A stretch of DNA of 5,820 nucleotides from an uncultured Mucilaginibacter sp. (lineage in GTDB: Bacteria > Bacteroidota > Bacteroidia > Sphingobacteriales > Sphingobacteriaceae): assembly GCA_946479225.1 (NCBI GenBank), contig CAMLFI010000185.1:1-5820 (forward strand), read 5' to 3'. The notes under the pieces were generated by a model. The model searched no databases. It saw only the letters and a program-made list of their open reading frames with translations, and was not told the origin of the DNA. Position numbers and translations under genes: made by a program. How positions within the stretch are numbered: the stretch's first letter is position 1; each line of letters opens with the position of its first letter. Shown piece by piece: positions 1-5,820 of the stretch.

Positions 1-1
1 A

Positions 2-1009
2 TTTGGCGCTAACCAAACGTTAGACTCTGCCGATATAGTTAATGGCTCGTTTACTATAAAAGGCGAAGTTATGGAGCCCAATATGGCCCAGTTGGCCATA
101 GACCATAAAGGCATTGGTATTCAAAAACTCGGCGATGCTAAAGATGTTGATGTGCTGGCTTTCTTTTTATATAACAACGAAATAACGGTTAACAGCAGCA
201 CCGACTCCATAAAAAATGCAAGCCTTAGCGATCCGCTTAATAATGATAGCAAGCTGTTAAAAACGCAGCTGAGCCAGGTAGAAGACGAAGCTAAAAAATT
301 GAACAAAGAGTTCGTGTCAGCGCCGAAAGAAAAACAGAAGTCGGTTGAGTTTAAAAACAATTTGCTGGCCCGATCTGTTGCTTTGCAGGCACGACAAAAA
401 ACAATACTAAAAAACTTTATAACAAGCCACACGGACAGCTTTTTGAGCCTGATTGCCTTGAGCATGTTAGGTGGCCACTCGCCTGACATCACTGAGCTAG
501 ACAATTTATATAGTTTACTCTCGTCACAACTAAAAGCTACAGAAACAGCGCGGGCGTTGAAGATCAATATTGAACTGGCCAGGCCAACGGCTATAGGATC
601 TATAGCGCCTGATTTTATACAGAACGACGCGGCAGGTAAACCCGTATCGCTGTCATCATTTAAAGGAAAATATGTGCTGGTCGCTTTTTGGGCATCATGG
701 TGCACTATTTGTCGCGAAGAAAACCCCAACCTTGTTAAGGTTTACAATAAATATAAAAGCAGAAAATTTACCATTTTAGGTGTATCGCTTGATAAACCCG
801 AAGCCAGAAACAGGTGGCTGGCAGCTATTAAGAACGAGGGGTTGGTATGGACGCAGGTGTCTGATCTCAAATTCTGGGATAACGCGGTGGCCAAACTGTA
901 CAATATATCCGGAATACCGGCTAATTTTTTGCTTGACCCCGAGGGCCGCATTATAGCTCGTGACTTGCGTGGTGCCGATTTGGAGAGGAAATTGAGCGAG
1001 ATTTTGTGA
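2..1009 (+). CDS. TlpA-like thioredoxin-fold protein with DUF4369-like N-terminus, 5'-partial
   Basis: The frame is open to the left edge, giving 335 residues. The first ATG (position 71) is internal, because the 23 codons before it read as a normal DUF4369-type strand pattern (ending SFTIKGEVMEP), so the true start lies upstream. Residues about 1-60 are the end of the DUF4369-like beta domain. About 75-190 is a charged, helical, possibly coiled linker. About 200-335 is an AhpC/TSA-thioredoxin domain (IAPDF entry strand) with the redox motif WCTIC; the two cysteines are encoded at 701-703 and 710-712. The cis-proline loop GIPANFLLD lies around residues 304-312. Proteins of this build in Bacteroidota are normally exported and perform thiol-disulfide exchange in the periplasm. 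The signal peptide would be in the missing part, so location is inferred. The natural partner is unknown. The gene ends in TGA and no clear terminator follows. Fold assignment is secure; the exact role is not. Confidence 0.9.
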   Translation, partial: FGANQTLDSADIVNGSFTIKGEVMEPNMAQLAIDHKGIGIQKLGDAKDVDVLAFFLYNNEITVNSSTDSIKNASLSDPLNNDSKLLKTQLSQVEDEAKKLNKEFVSAPKEKQKSVEFKNNLLARSVALQARQKTILKNFITSHTDSFLSLIALSMLGGHSPDITELDNLYSLLSSQLKATETARALKINIELARPTAIGSIAPDFIQNDAAGKPVSLSSFKGKYVLVAFWASWCTICREENPNLVKVYNKYKSRKFTILGVSLDKPEARNRWLAAIKNEGLVWTQVSDLKFWDNAVAKLYNISGIPANFLLDPEGRIIARDLRGADLERKLSEIL

Positions 1010-1071
1010 TAAGGCTGCAACCTATCGCTCAAAAGATTTAAACGGCCTGTCGTTGTTCCAAAAGCGAACAA

Positions 1072-1096
1072 GTATTGTATCAAAACTGAACAATAC
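1072..1096. repeat. Inverted repeat, 7-bp arms, upstream of the esterase gene
   Basis: GTATTGT (1072-1078) and ACAATAC (1090-1096) are perfect reverse complements separated by 11 bases. It lies 62 bases past the stop of the thioredoxin gene. It could be a weak hairpin at the end of that transcript, although no T-run follows immediately, or a protein-binding site. A chance match in AT-rich DNA is also possible. Confidence 0.3.
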
Positions 1097-1112
1097 AATT
1101 ACCTGATTTTTA

Positions 1113-1131
1113 TGTAACATTATGTGTTACA
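1113..1131. promoter_or_regulatory. Candidate operator: TGTAACA-N5-TGTTACA palindrome
   Basis: A perfect 7-bp inverted repeat with a 5-bp spacer (TTATG), 59 bases upstream of the esterase start codon. The geometry, with arms one helical turn apart (12 bp centre to centre), suits a dimeric helix-turn-helix regulator, and the position suits control of the esterase gene. No T-tract follows, so it is unlikely to be a terminator. The cognate regulator cannot be named from this window. Function is inferred from symmetry and position only. Confidence 0.35.
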
Positions 1132-1190
1132 AGTAGTTAAACTAGTGGACCTGTTTTTATATCATTACTATGATTTTAAAAACCTAACAC

Positions 1191-2387
1191 ATGAAAAAAC
1201 TATTTGCATCTTTACTTTACACACTTTTAATACTGCCTACCATTAGCTTTGCGGAGCTCCGAATAACCACCGCCACAGACGACAACACAAACGTATATGG
1301 CCAAAAAACTGATACCATTAGTTTTTTTTCGAAGTCATTTAATCAGGAACGAACGGTCTATGTTTTAACGCCGCAATTTTATAAATACCAATCTGCCGAG
1401 TTAAAGCTGCCGGTTATTTATATACTTGACGGGCAGAACGACTGGTTTGTAAATCCTGCATTGAGCTCCATAAGGTATCTTCAATACACCCATGAAATAC
1501 CCCAGGCCATAATAGTGGTCATCCCCCTGAAAAACCGTAACAAAGAGTGCGGCATTGTTTCACTTAGTCAGCCCGAGGCACCCTTGCATACCTTCATTAC
1601 CGGCGAACTGAATGATAAAATAAAACAGTACAATCCCGGCAATTACAGGGTATTGATAGGGCATTCTTTTTCGGCTTCATTCGCCATGTATTCCTATATG
1701 TTGGCACCTGATTTTTATTCCGGAATTATTGCTAATTCGCCACTTGATCAATTAGAAAACCTGATAAAAGCTTTACAAGAGAACGAAAAGATTGATAAAA
1801 GTCGTTTATATCTGTCGTTTGGCGCGGTTGACAAAGATTCGTATCACCGGAAAGGCTATGAGGATATGAAAGTTAAATATCCCGCCTTTTTTAACAAAGC
1901 TCACACTTTTTTAGTGAATTCTTCCGGACATAGCGCTATGCCTATCATTGCGATTCCGGAACTGCTAAATGAATTGTTTAACTCTTTCTATGCCAGATAC
2001 AATCCGGTTGCAAAAGTGGATGTGTTTTATAAACTGGTAGCCCCACCGAAACCGGTTGCCGAAGAGATGGCAGAAGTTTATGAAAACTCAAAATTAGGCG
2101 ATCAATTCTACCCTCCTGAGCTTCCTGATATTAACGGAATAGCATCAAGATATAGTCAAAGCGGGTACAAACAACAAGCAATAGGCGTTTATGAATTAGG
2201 CCTGAAATACTATCCCAATTTTTATGGCTTTCAATTTAGTCTGGCACAGCTTTATGCCGCTACCGACAGGCAAAAAGCAAAGACCCATTTGGATAAGGCG
2301 CTCAACCTGCTCAAAACCATTCCCGATAAAAATGAAAAGGAGGTCATAACTGAAATTGAGAAATTTAAGGCTGACAATGCGCTTTAA
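1191..2387 (+). CDS. Secreted alpha/beta-hydrolase (putative esterase family) with TPR-like C-terminal tail
   Basis: 398 residues. Residues 1-21 form a signal peptide (MKK, hydrophobic core, SFA then E), so export to the periplasm or beyond is expected. Residues about 40-265 match the putative esterase (esterase D/Fes-like, PF00756-type) fold: a VIYILDGQ strand at 75-82, the nucleophile elbow GHSFS with Ser159, probable acid Asp214 in SFGAVDKD, and catalytic His247 in SSGHSAMP. That His-x-x-x-Pro context is typical of the family. Residues about 312-375 are helical and resemble one or two TPR units (repeat signature around GYKQQAIGVYELGLKYYP), a common extension of Bacteroidota members. Family substrates range from siderophore esters to acyl thioesters; nothing here fixes the substrate. 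The ATG at 1191 is chosen because the signal peptide begins there; no Shine-Dalgarno is visible. The 181-bp upstream gap suggests its own promoter. The last codons recur just downstream (2392-2422). Confidence 0.9.
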   Translation: MKKLFASLLYTLLILPTISFAELRITTATDDNTNVYGQKTDTISFFSKSFNQERTVYVLTPQFYKYQSAELKLPVIYILDGQNDWFVNPALSSIRYLQYTHEIPQAIIVVIPLKNRNKECGIVSLSQPEAPLHTFITGELNDKIKQYNPGNYRVLIGHSFSASFAMYSYMLAPDFYSGIIANSPLDQLENLIKALQENEKIDKSRLYLSFGAVDKDSYHRKGYEDMKVKYPAFFNKAHTFLVNSSGHSAMPIIAIPELLNELFNSFYARYNPVAKVDVFYKLVAPPKPVAEEMAEVYENSKLGDQFYPPELPDINGIASRYSQSGYKQQAIGVYELGLKYYPNFYGFQFSLAQLYAATDRQKAKTHLDKALNLLKTIPDKNEKEVITEIEKFKADNAL

Positions 2388-2422
2388 TATGATTCAGAAG
2401 TTTAAGGCTGATAATGCGTTTT
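2355..2422 (+). repeat. Imperfect direct repeat of the esterase 3' end (copies 2355-2385 and 2392-2422)
   Basis: The final coding bases of the esterase (codons for IEKFKADNAL) reappear 37 bases later, with 27 of 31 positions identical. Read in its own frame, the second copy spells IQKFKADNAF, preceded by ATG at 2389 and followed by LQ and a TAA at 2428-2430. The four differences are two synonymous third-base changes (AAA/AAG, GAC/GAT) and two first-base changes (E to Q, L to F), a coding-like pattern. The 37-bp offset puts the copy out of frame with the gene. It is probably a remnant of a tandem duplication or of a related gene's 3' end; translation as a 13-residue peptide is unlikely. Confidence 0.8.
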
Positions 2423-2442
2423 TGCAATAAAGCCTTAAACTT
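2398..2442. terminator. Inverted repeat between convergent genes, probable bidirectional terminator
   Basis: A perfect 12-bp stem, AAGTTTAAGGCT (2398-2409) with AGCCTTAAACTT (2431-2442), encloses a 21-base loop that can itself pair TGC with GCA around GTTTTT. It fills the gap between the esterase stop (2387) and the nadE stop (2446), the expected place for a shared terminator. Neither side is followed by a good T-run, so it is not a textbook intrinsic terminator. The left arm is part of the duplicated esterase tail. Confidence 0.55.
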
Positions 2443-2445
2443 AAT

Positions 2446-4095
2446 CTACTGCAAATACTTCCCTACTATCGGCATCCTTCTGCCCATACCAAATGCCTTT
2501 GGCGATACGCGTAAAATAGGCGGCGTTTGGTAGCGTTTATGCTCGGCTATGTTTATCAATCGTAAAGCGCGTTTTACTGTCGCTTCATCGTAGCCCATTT
2601 TAATGATCTCCGCAGATGACCGGCGTTGCTCCACGTATTCAAAAATGATCTTATCCAAAATATCGTATTCAGGTAATGAATCTGAATCCTTTTGTCCCGG
2701 GCGCAGCTCTGCCGAAGGCGGTTTAACGATGGAGTTGACCGGGATGATCTCTTCGTCCTTATTAATAAATCGCGCCAGCTCAAACACCTGTGTTTTATAA
2801 ACATCACCAATTACGGATATACCACCGCACATATCGCCATATAAAGTACCATAGCCTACCGCTGCTTCACTTTTATTAGAAGTGTTGAGCAAGATATAGC
2901 CAAACTTATTACACATGGCCATCAGCAAAACAGCGCGGCTACGCGATTGTATATTTTCTTCGGCTATGTTAAACGGCAGGTTTTGAAACTGCGGATGAAG
3001 GGCCGTTTCAAAAGCATCAGTAATATGTTCAATAGCTACGGTTTGGCTCATGCAACCCAAATTGTCTACCAGGTCCTGCGCGTCCTTAAGTGAATGATCG
3101 CTTGAAAATTTTGAGGGCAGCAACACCGCCATCACATTTTGCGGACCCAGCGCTTTTGCTGCAAGGGCACATACAACCGCAGAGTCTATACCACCCGAAA
3201 GCCCCAGTATAGCTTGCTTGAAGCCCGACTTTTTAAAATAATCCTGAATACCCAATATAATGGCATCATGAATTTGTGATATATCACTATCGCGTTCCTG
3301 TTTTTTTGTGGTTGGATGATCAAACGTTAATCTGCCCTCATTGTCTAAAGTATAATAGGCTATACTCTCCTTAAAGTACGGCATCTCGTCAATCAGGTTT
3401 CCATCATTGTCAAACACCAATGATCCACCATCAAATATCAATTCGGTCTGCGCGCCTACGTGGTTAACATAAAGCAGTGGTAATCTGTACCGGTTTACGT
3501 TATCCTTCAAAATAGCAATGCGCTCCTCGTCGTGCTTATAAGAGAACGGCGAAGCAGCGATATTGATCATTATATCCGGTTTCTGCTCAATGAGCGTGTC
3601 CATCGGACGCGTTATATATAACGGGTTTTCAATCTCGTTCCACAGATCCTCGCAAATAGTAAGCGCTATGCGTTTGCCTTTAAAATCTATACAGTTAAAT
3701 TCAGTTGAAGGCTCAAAGTACCGATACTCATCAAAAACGTCGTAGTTGGGCAGCAAAGCTTTTTCCACTACCGCTTTAACCTCACCATTTTCGATAAACC
3801 AGGCAGCATTGCTTAGATCTTTACCTTCCGGTTTGTTATTGGGGATGGGCAAACCAATTATACAGGCAATATCTGTACAAGCCGCGGCGACAGCACGGGC
3901 TGATTCATCGCATAGATTAATAAACTCATTCAGCTCTAAAAAATCGCGGGCGGGATAGCCGCTGATGCAAAGTTCTGCAAAAACAACAAGGTCGGCGCCG
4001 TTAAGGCGGGCCTCTTCTACAGATTGAATTATTTTGGCTGTATTTGATTCAAAGTTACCAACGTGGTAGTTAAGCTGGGCTAAGGCTATTTTCAT
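2446..4095 (-). CDS. nadE: Glutamine-dependent NAD+ synthase
   Basis: 549 residues. The enzyme makes NAD+ from nicotinic acid adenine dinucleotide, ATP and glutamine in the cytoplasm, the last step of NAD biosynthesis. Residues 1 to about 260 are the nitrilase-type glutaminase domain with the triad Glu41 (VFAELCISGYP), Lys112 (VEKALLP) and Cys148 (LTICEDLWNE). Residues about 275-549 are the synthetase domain with the ATP-pyrophosphatase loop LSGGIDSA (Ser300-Ser305), NTSNKSE at 404-410, the GYGTLYGDMCGG segment, and PPSAELRPGQ near 459-468. Length and both active sites are complete, so it should use glutamine as well as ammonia. The ATG at 4095 is preferred because MKIALAQLNYHVGNF is the family's usual start; an in-frame TTG at 4131 would add 12 atypical residues and fall in the promoter region. 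It is divergent from gldB and convergent with the esterase. No key residue is missing. Confidence 0.97.
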   Translation of the reverse strand: MKIALAQLNYHVGNFESNTAKIIQSVEEARLNGADLVVFAELCISGYPARDFLELNEFINLCDESARAVAAACTDIACIIGLPIPNNKPEGKDLSNAAWFIENGEVKAVVEKALLPNYDVFDEYRYFEPSTEFNCIDFKGKRIALTICEDLWNEIENPLYITRPMDTLIEQKPDIMINIAASPFSYKHDEERIAILKDNVNRYRLPLLYVNHVGAQTELIFDGGSLVFDNDGNLIDEMPYFKESIAYYTLDNEGRLTFDHPTTKKQERDSDISQIHDAIILGIQDYFKKSGFKQAILGLSGGIDSAVVCALAAKALGPQNVMAVLLPSKFSSDHSLKDAQDLVDNLGCMSQTVAIEHITDAFETALHPQFQNLPFNIAEENIQSRSRAVLLMAMCNKFGYILLNTSNKSEAAVGYGTLYGDMCGGISVIGDVYKTQVFELARFINKDEEIIPVNSIVKPPSAELRPGQKDSDSLPEYDILDKIIFEYVEQRRSSAEIIKMGYDEATVKRALRLINIAEHKRYQTPPILRVSPKAFGMGRRMPIVGKYLQ

Positions 4096-4115
4096 AAGTG
4101 TATAACGGTTGACTA

Positions 4116-4148
4116 TTGCACCCAAATGCAAATAATAAGCTAATTTTG
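4116..4148 (+). promoter_or_regulatory. Candidate Bacteroidota-type promoter for gldB
   Basis: TAATTTTG at 4141-4148 exactly fits the Bacteroidota -7 consensus TAnnTTTG. A TTG at 4116-4118 lies 22 bases upstream, within the usual spacing for the -33 element, though it is only a partial match. The box ends 14 bases before the gldB ATG, implying a very short leader. Confidence 0.5.
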
Positions 4149-4154
4149 CTGAAA
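4123..4154 (-). promoter_or_regulatory. Weak candidate promoter for nadE
   Basis: On the minus strand TGCATTTG (4130 down to 4123) differs from TAnnTTTG at one position, and TTTC (4154 down to 4151) lies 20 bases upstream as a possible -33 element. The box ends 27 bases before the nadE ATG. It overlaps the gldB promoter candidate on the other strand. The match is imperfect, and a second TTTG at 4132-4129 is a competing reading. Confidence 0.25.
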
Positions 4155-4162
4155 GTATAAAA

Positions 4163-5203
4163 ATGACAGCAACCTACTGCAAGTTCAAACAAATTTATTT
4201 AATTTTTGGCATCGTTATATTATTTACGTCATGTGGCGGTAATAAAGATATCGATGTAAGCAACATTCCGGTCGATGTTAAAATTGAGCGTTTTGACCGC
4301 GATTTTGATCAGCTGCGTCAAAAGCCAATGCCACAACAGGCCGCTTTGCTGCAAAAAAAATACGGCAACTTTTATGCCGATTATGTTGGGCAGATACTGG
4401 AAGCCGGCAATGTAAATGATACCGCTTACTTTAATGTGTTGCGCCAGGTTTTTGCCGGCGACGCCTACAAAGATCTGAAACACGATGTAGACGCTGTTTT
4501 TGCGGGCGATATGGAGAAGCAAAACGCCGAACTTACCGACGCGTTCCGACGCATAAAATACTACTATCCGCAGAAAAACCTGCCCAAAGTTTACGCCTAC
4601 TTTTCGGGCTTTAAAGCGCAAACTTCTATTGGCGATGGTTATTTTGGGATAGGTCTTGATATGTTTTTAGGTGCTGATTCGCGCTTTTATCCTGCACTGA
4701 GGGCAACCTTTCCGCATTACATTTCGCGCCGCTTTACGCCAGCATACATTGCCCCGCGTGTGGTTGAAGGTATAGCCCGCGAAGATATGTTCCCCGAAAA
4801 TGAGAATAATAACACTCTTTTGAGTAAAATGATCTATGCCGGTAAGCTGCTTTATTTTACGGATAAGATATTGCCTAACGTGCCCGATTCGGTTAAAATT
4901 GGCTACACAACTGAACATATGAAATGGTGCACTGAATTTGAAGGAAAAATTTGGGCCTACTTTTTAGAGGAAAACCTGCTGTACGATACTGATTCGCAAA
5001 AAATACAAACTTACCTTAACGAAGCGCCCTTTACGCCCGGGCTTGGCGATCGCAATAACTCAGCACCTAAGTTAGGTATTTGGATAGGCTGGCAAATTGT
5101 AAGAAAATATATGGCCGACCACGGCGACGTAACGCTGCAAAAGCTAATGGCCCAAACAGATGCTCAAAAGATACTGAACGACGCTAAATATCGCCCTAAA
5201 TAA
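4163..5203 (+). CDS. gldB: Gliding motility lipoprotein GldB
   Basis: 346 residues, close to the family's usual size. The N-terminus is a lipoprotein signal: a basic start, hydrophobic residues 11-22, then FTSC with Cys24 as the lipidated residue, followed by GGNKDID. The mature part shows GldB-family features: an early IERFDRDF strand (41-48), a conserved central segment GIGLDMFLG (162-170) followed by FYP, the RRF/YI region at 189-196, and a C-terminal GIWIGWQIVRKYM helix. No HExxH or other catalytic motif is visible. GldB is an envelope lipoprotein needed for gliding, and related to type IX secretion function, in Flavobacterium; homologues also occur in non-gliding Bacteroidota, so gliding is not proven here. 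It is divergent from nadE across 67 bp, a recurrent pairing in the phylum as I recall. No Shine-Dalgarno precedes the ATG, only A/T-rich sequence. gldC, usually the next gene, is absent directly downstream, where a strong terminator follows. Confidence 0.9.
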   Translation: MTATYCKFKQIYLIFGIVILFTSCGGNKDIDVSNIPVDVKIERFDRDFDQLRQKPMPQQAALLQKKYGNFYADYVGQILEAGNVNDTAYFNVLRQVFAGDAYKDLKHDVDAVFAGDMEKQNAELTDAFRRIKYYYPQKNLPKVYAYFSGFKAQTSIGDGYFGIGLDMFLGADSRFYPALRATFPHYISRRFTPAYIAPRVVEGIAREDMFPENENNNTLLSKMIYAGKLLYFTDKILPNVPDSVKIGYTTEHMKWCTEFEGKIWAYFLEENLLYDTDSQKIQTYLNEAPFTPGLGDRNNSAPKLGIWIGWQIVRKYMADHGDVTLQKLMAQTDAQKILNDAKYRPK

Positions 5204-5213
5204 AAACAGCAAA

Positions 5214-5249
5214 AAAAATAGCGATGGGTTTTAAACCATCGCTATTTTT
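5214..5249. terminator. Strong bidirectional intrinsic terminator
   Basis: A 14-bp perfect stem pairs 5214-5227 (AAAAATAGCGATGG) with 5236-5249 (CCATCGCTATTTTT) around an 8-base loop GTTTTAAA. The right arm ends in five Ts for the plus strand, and the A-run at 5211-5218 gives a T-run for the minus strand. It starts 10 bases after the gldB stop and lies 21 bases beyond the stop of the small membrane protein gene, so it should end both convergent transcripts. Confidence 0.9.
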
Positions 5250-5270
5250 ATATAATGTCTTTTTGCGTAT

Positions 5271-5456
5271 TTACTTCATTATTGCGAACACAGCTTTTAA
5301 AGCTATGGCGGTGCCGATCACCAAAATTACGTTGGCTATGCCTGACGCGTGTTTAAAATCGAAAAAGCGAAGGTAAACACCCACTAAACCTATAACTATG
5401 GCAACGACTAACAGTATGTAATGACGTGGTGAATTTGCTTCTTGTGGTGATATCAT
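5271..5456 (-). CDS. Small two-helix membrane protein, function unknown
   Basis: 61 residues. After a polar N-terminus (MISPQEANSPRHY), residues about 13-29 form a first hydrophobic helix rich in I, L and V. A short charged loop (RFFDFKH, 30-36) follows, then a second helix at about 39-58 containing one lysine, ending in a terminal lysine. This predicts an integral inner-membrane hairpin with no enzymatic motif. Support for a real gene comes from the coherent two-helix design, a perfect TAnnTTTG box 22 bases upstream, and the terminator just past its stop. It has no Shine-Dalgarno. It resembles short conserved hypothetical membrane proteins of Sphingobacteriaceae, but I cannot name a family. 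It occupies the place after gldB where gldC might be expected, but it is on the opposite strand and is not GldC. Confidence 0.75.
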   Translation of the reverse strand: MISPQEANSPRHYILLVVAIVIGLVGVYLRFFDFKHASGIANVILVIGTAIALKAVFAIMK

Positions 5457-5478
5457 GATGCTGATTTATTTTACTGCA

Positions 5479-5486
5479 CAAAAATA
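5479..5486 (-). promoter_or_regulatory. Candidate -7 promoter box for the small membrane protein gene
   Basis: On the minus strand the bases from 5486 down to 5479 read TATTTTTG, a full match to TAnnTTTG, 22 bases upstream of the start codon. I see no convincing -33 TTTG at the expected distance. The surrounding DNA is A/T-rich, which makes chance matches more likely. If real, the small gene is transcribed separately from the gene that ends at 5533. Confidence 0.45.
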
Positions 5487-5532
5487 AAAATGTTTGCCGA
5501 ATAAACTAATGCGTAATTGAAATTTTATAAGG

Positions 5533-5820
5533 TTATTTAGCTAAAGTATACTCTCCCCAAAAATCGGTAGTTGCGTAGCGCGTTGCAAATGTGGCATTCA
5601 TTGTTTCATTAGCGGCCCGTATTTGGTCTGGGATTAAAGCATTTCCCGCTGCATTTGGTGCACTTCTAACAACGGGAGTACCCATACCAACGTATTTATT
5701 AGGTGCGCCATTAACTACAAGGTGATAGGAAAACTTTTCGGTTTTAGCGGCAGTTAATCCAAGCAGTTGTAGATCAATAGCTATTTCGTAGGTGTACACC
5801 TTTTTGTTATCAAAAGCCAC
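5533..5820 (-). CDS. C-terminal 95 residues of an unidentified, probably beta-rich protein, 5'-partial
   Basis: The frame is open to the right edge, where its first codon is GTG (5820-5818). There is no reason to take this as a start, since it lies mid-strand, so the N-terminus lies beyond the window. The visible part alternates hydrophobic and polar residues as in beta strands: KVYTYEIAIDLQLLGL near residues 7-22, then FSYHLVVNG at 30-38. A loop rich in A, N and P follows, then the ending TTDFWGEYTLAK. A strand of the YEIAI type followed by an F-x-x-x-x-x-NG strand and a W-G-x-Y-x-L finish resembles the end of family 9 carbohydrate-binding (CBM9-like or DOMON-like) domains in Bacteroidota surface proteins, but the match is by eye and weak. 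The stop (TAA) lies 76 bases upstream of the small membrane protein start, with no hairpin between. I do not assign a function. Confidence 0.7.
   Translation of the reverse strand: MAFDNKKVYTYEIAIDLQLLGLTAAKTEKFSYHLVVNGAPNKYVGMGTPVVRSAPNAAGNALIPDQIRAANETMNATFATRYATTDFWGEYTLAK

Noticed and set aside
71..73. ATG at 71 as the start of the thioredoxin-fold protein
   Set aside because: The frame is open upstream to the window edge, and the preceding 23 codons fit the DUF4369-like domain, so the ATG is an internal methionine.
121..729. 202-codon open frame on the minus strand inside the thioredoxin gene
   Set aside because: It lies antisense to a well-supported coding region, and its product has no recognisable domain.
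742..1098. 118-codon open frame on the minus strand
   Set aside because: It is mostly antisense to the thioredoxin domain, with no protein features of its own.
2389..2430. 13-codon reading frame (MIQKFKADNAFLQ) as a real small gene
   Set aside because: It is a duplicate of the esterase tail lying within a terminator-like hairpin; no separate promoter or ribosome-binding signal is visible.
2574..3958. Short open frames on both strands inside nadE
   Set aside because: They overlap conserved nadE coding sequence in other frames and look like chance reading frames.
4096..4131. Longer nadE starting at TTG 4131
   Set aside because: It adds 12 residues not typical of the family, uses a TTG start, and overlaps the candidate promoter; ATG 4095 begins the conserved MKIALAQ sequence.
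4229..4918. Two minus-strand open frames (4229-4621 and 4667-4918) inside gldB
   Set aside because: Both are shadows of gldB with no domain signature or start context.
5536..5545. Palindrome TTTAGCTAAA as an operator or terminator
   Set aside because: It is only 10 bp, lies across the last codons of a gene, has no loop, and is within chance expectation for AT-rich DNA.
1..5820. CRISPR array, tRNA or rRNA genes, insertion sequence, prophage or defence system
   Set aside because: There are no spaced identical repeats, no tRNA-like cloverleaf, no transposase or recombinase motifs and no toxin-antitoxin-like gene pair; the genes are typical chromosomal ones.

Overview
This window looks like ordinary chromosome from a Bacteroidota bacterium, most likely Sphingobacteriaceae (Mucilaginibacter or Pedobacter type). 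The reasons are a GldB-type gliding lipoprotein gene beside a glutamine-dependent NAD+ synthase gene, a TlpA-like thioredoxin with a DUF4369-like front end, TAnnTTTG-type -7 boxes, and the lack of Shine-Dalgarno sequences before the start codons. The family placement rests on gene style, not on a database match.

Layout: (1) At 2-1009 (+) lies the 3' part of a gene for a DUF4369/thioredoxin-fold protein; its start is outside the window. (2) A 181-bp intergenic stretch (1010-1190) holds two perfect 7-bp inverted repeats and leads into (3) a secreted alpha/beta-hydrolase esterase with a C-terminal TPR-like helical tail (1191-2387, +). (4) A 58-bp convergent gap (2388-2445) carries an imperfect second copy of the esterase's last codons, and that copy also forms one arm of a 12-bp inverted repeat that probably acts as a terminator. 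(5) nadE runs leftward (2446-4095, -), encoding a full-length two-domain NAD+ synthase. (6) A 67-bp divergent gap (4096-4162) with overlapping candidate promoters leads to (7) gldB (4163-5203, +), ended by a strong bidirectional terminator (5214-5249). (8) A 61-residue two-helix membrane protein (5271-5456, -) and (9) the C-terminal end of an unidentified protein (5533-5820, -) close the window.

The genes do not form one pathway. Cytoplasmic NAD synthesis, a gliding-machinery lipoprotein, an envelope thiol-redox protein and an exported esterase sit side by side, and apart from the nadE/gldB pair nothing suggests joint function. I see no mobile element, CRISPR array, tRNA, rRNA or defence-like system. 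The features most worth a second look are the duplicated esterase 3' end within the terminator, the inverted repeats upstream of the esterase, and the absence of gldC directly after gldB.
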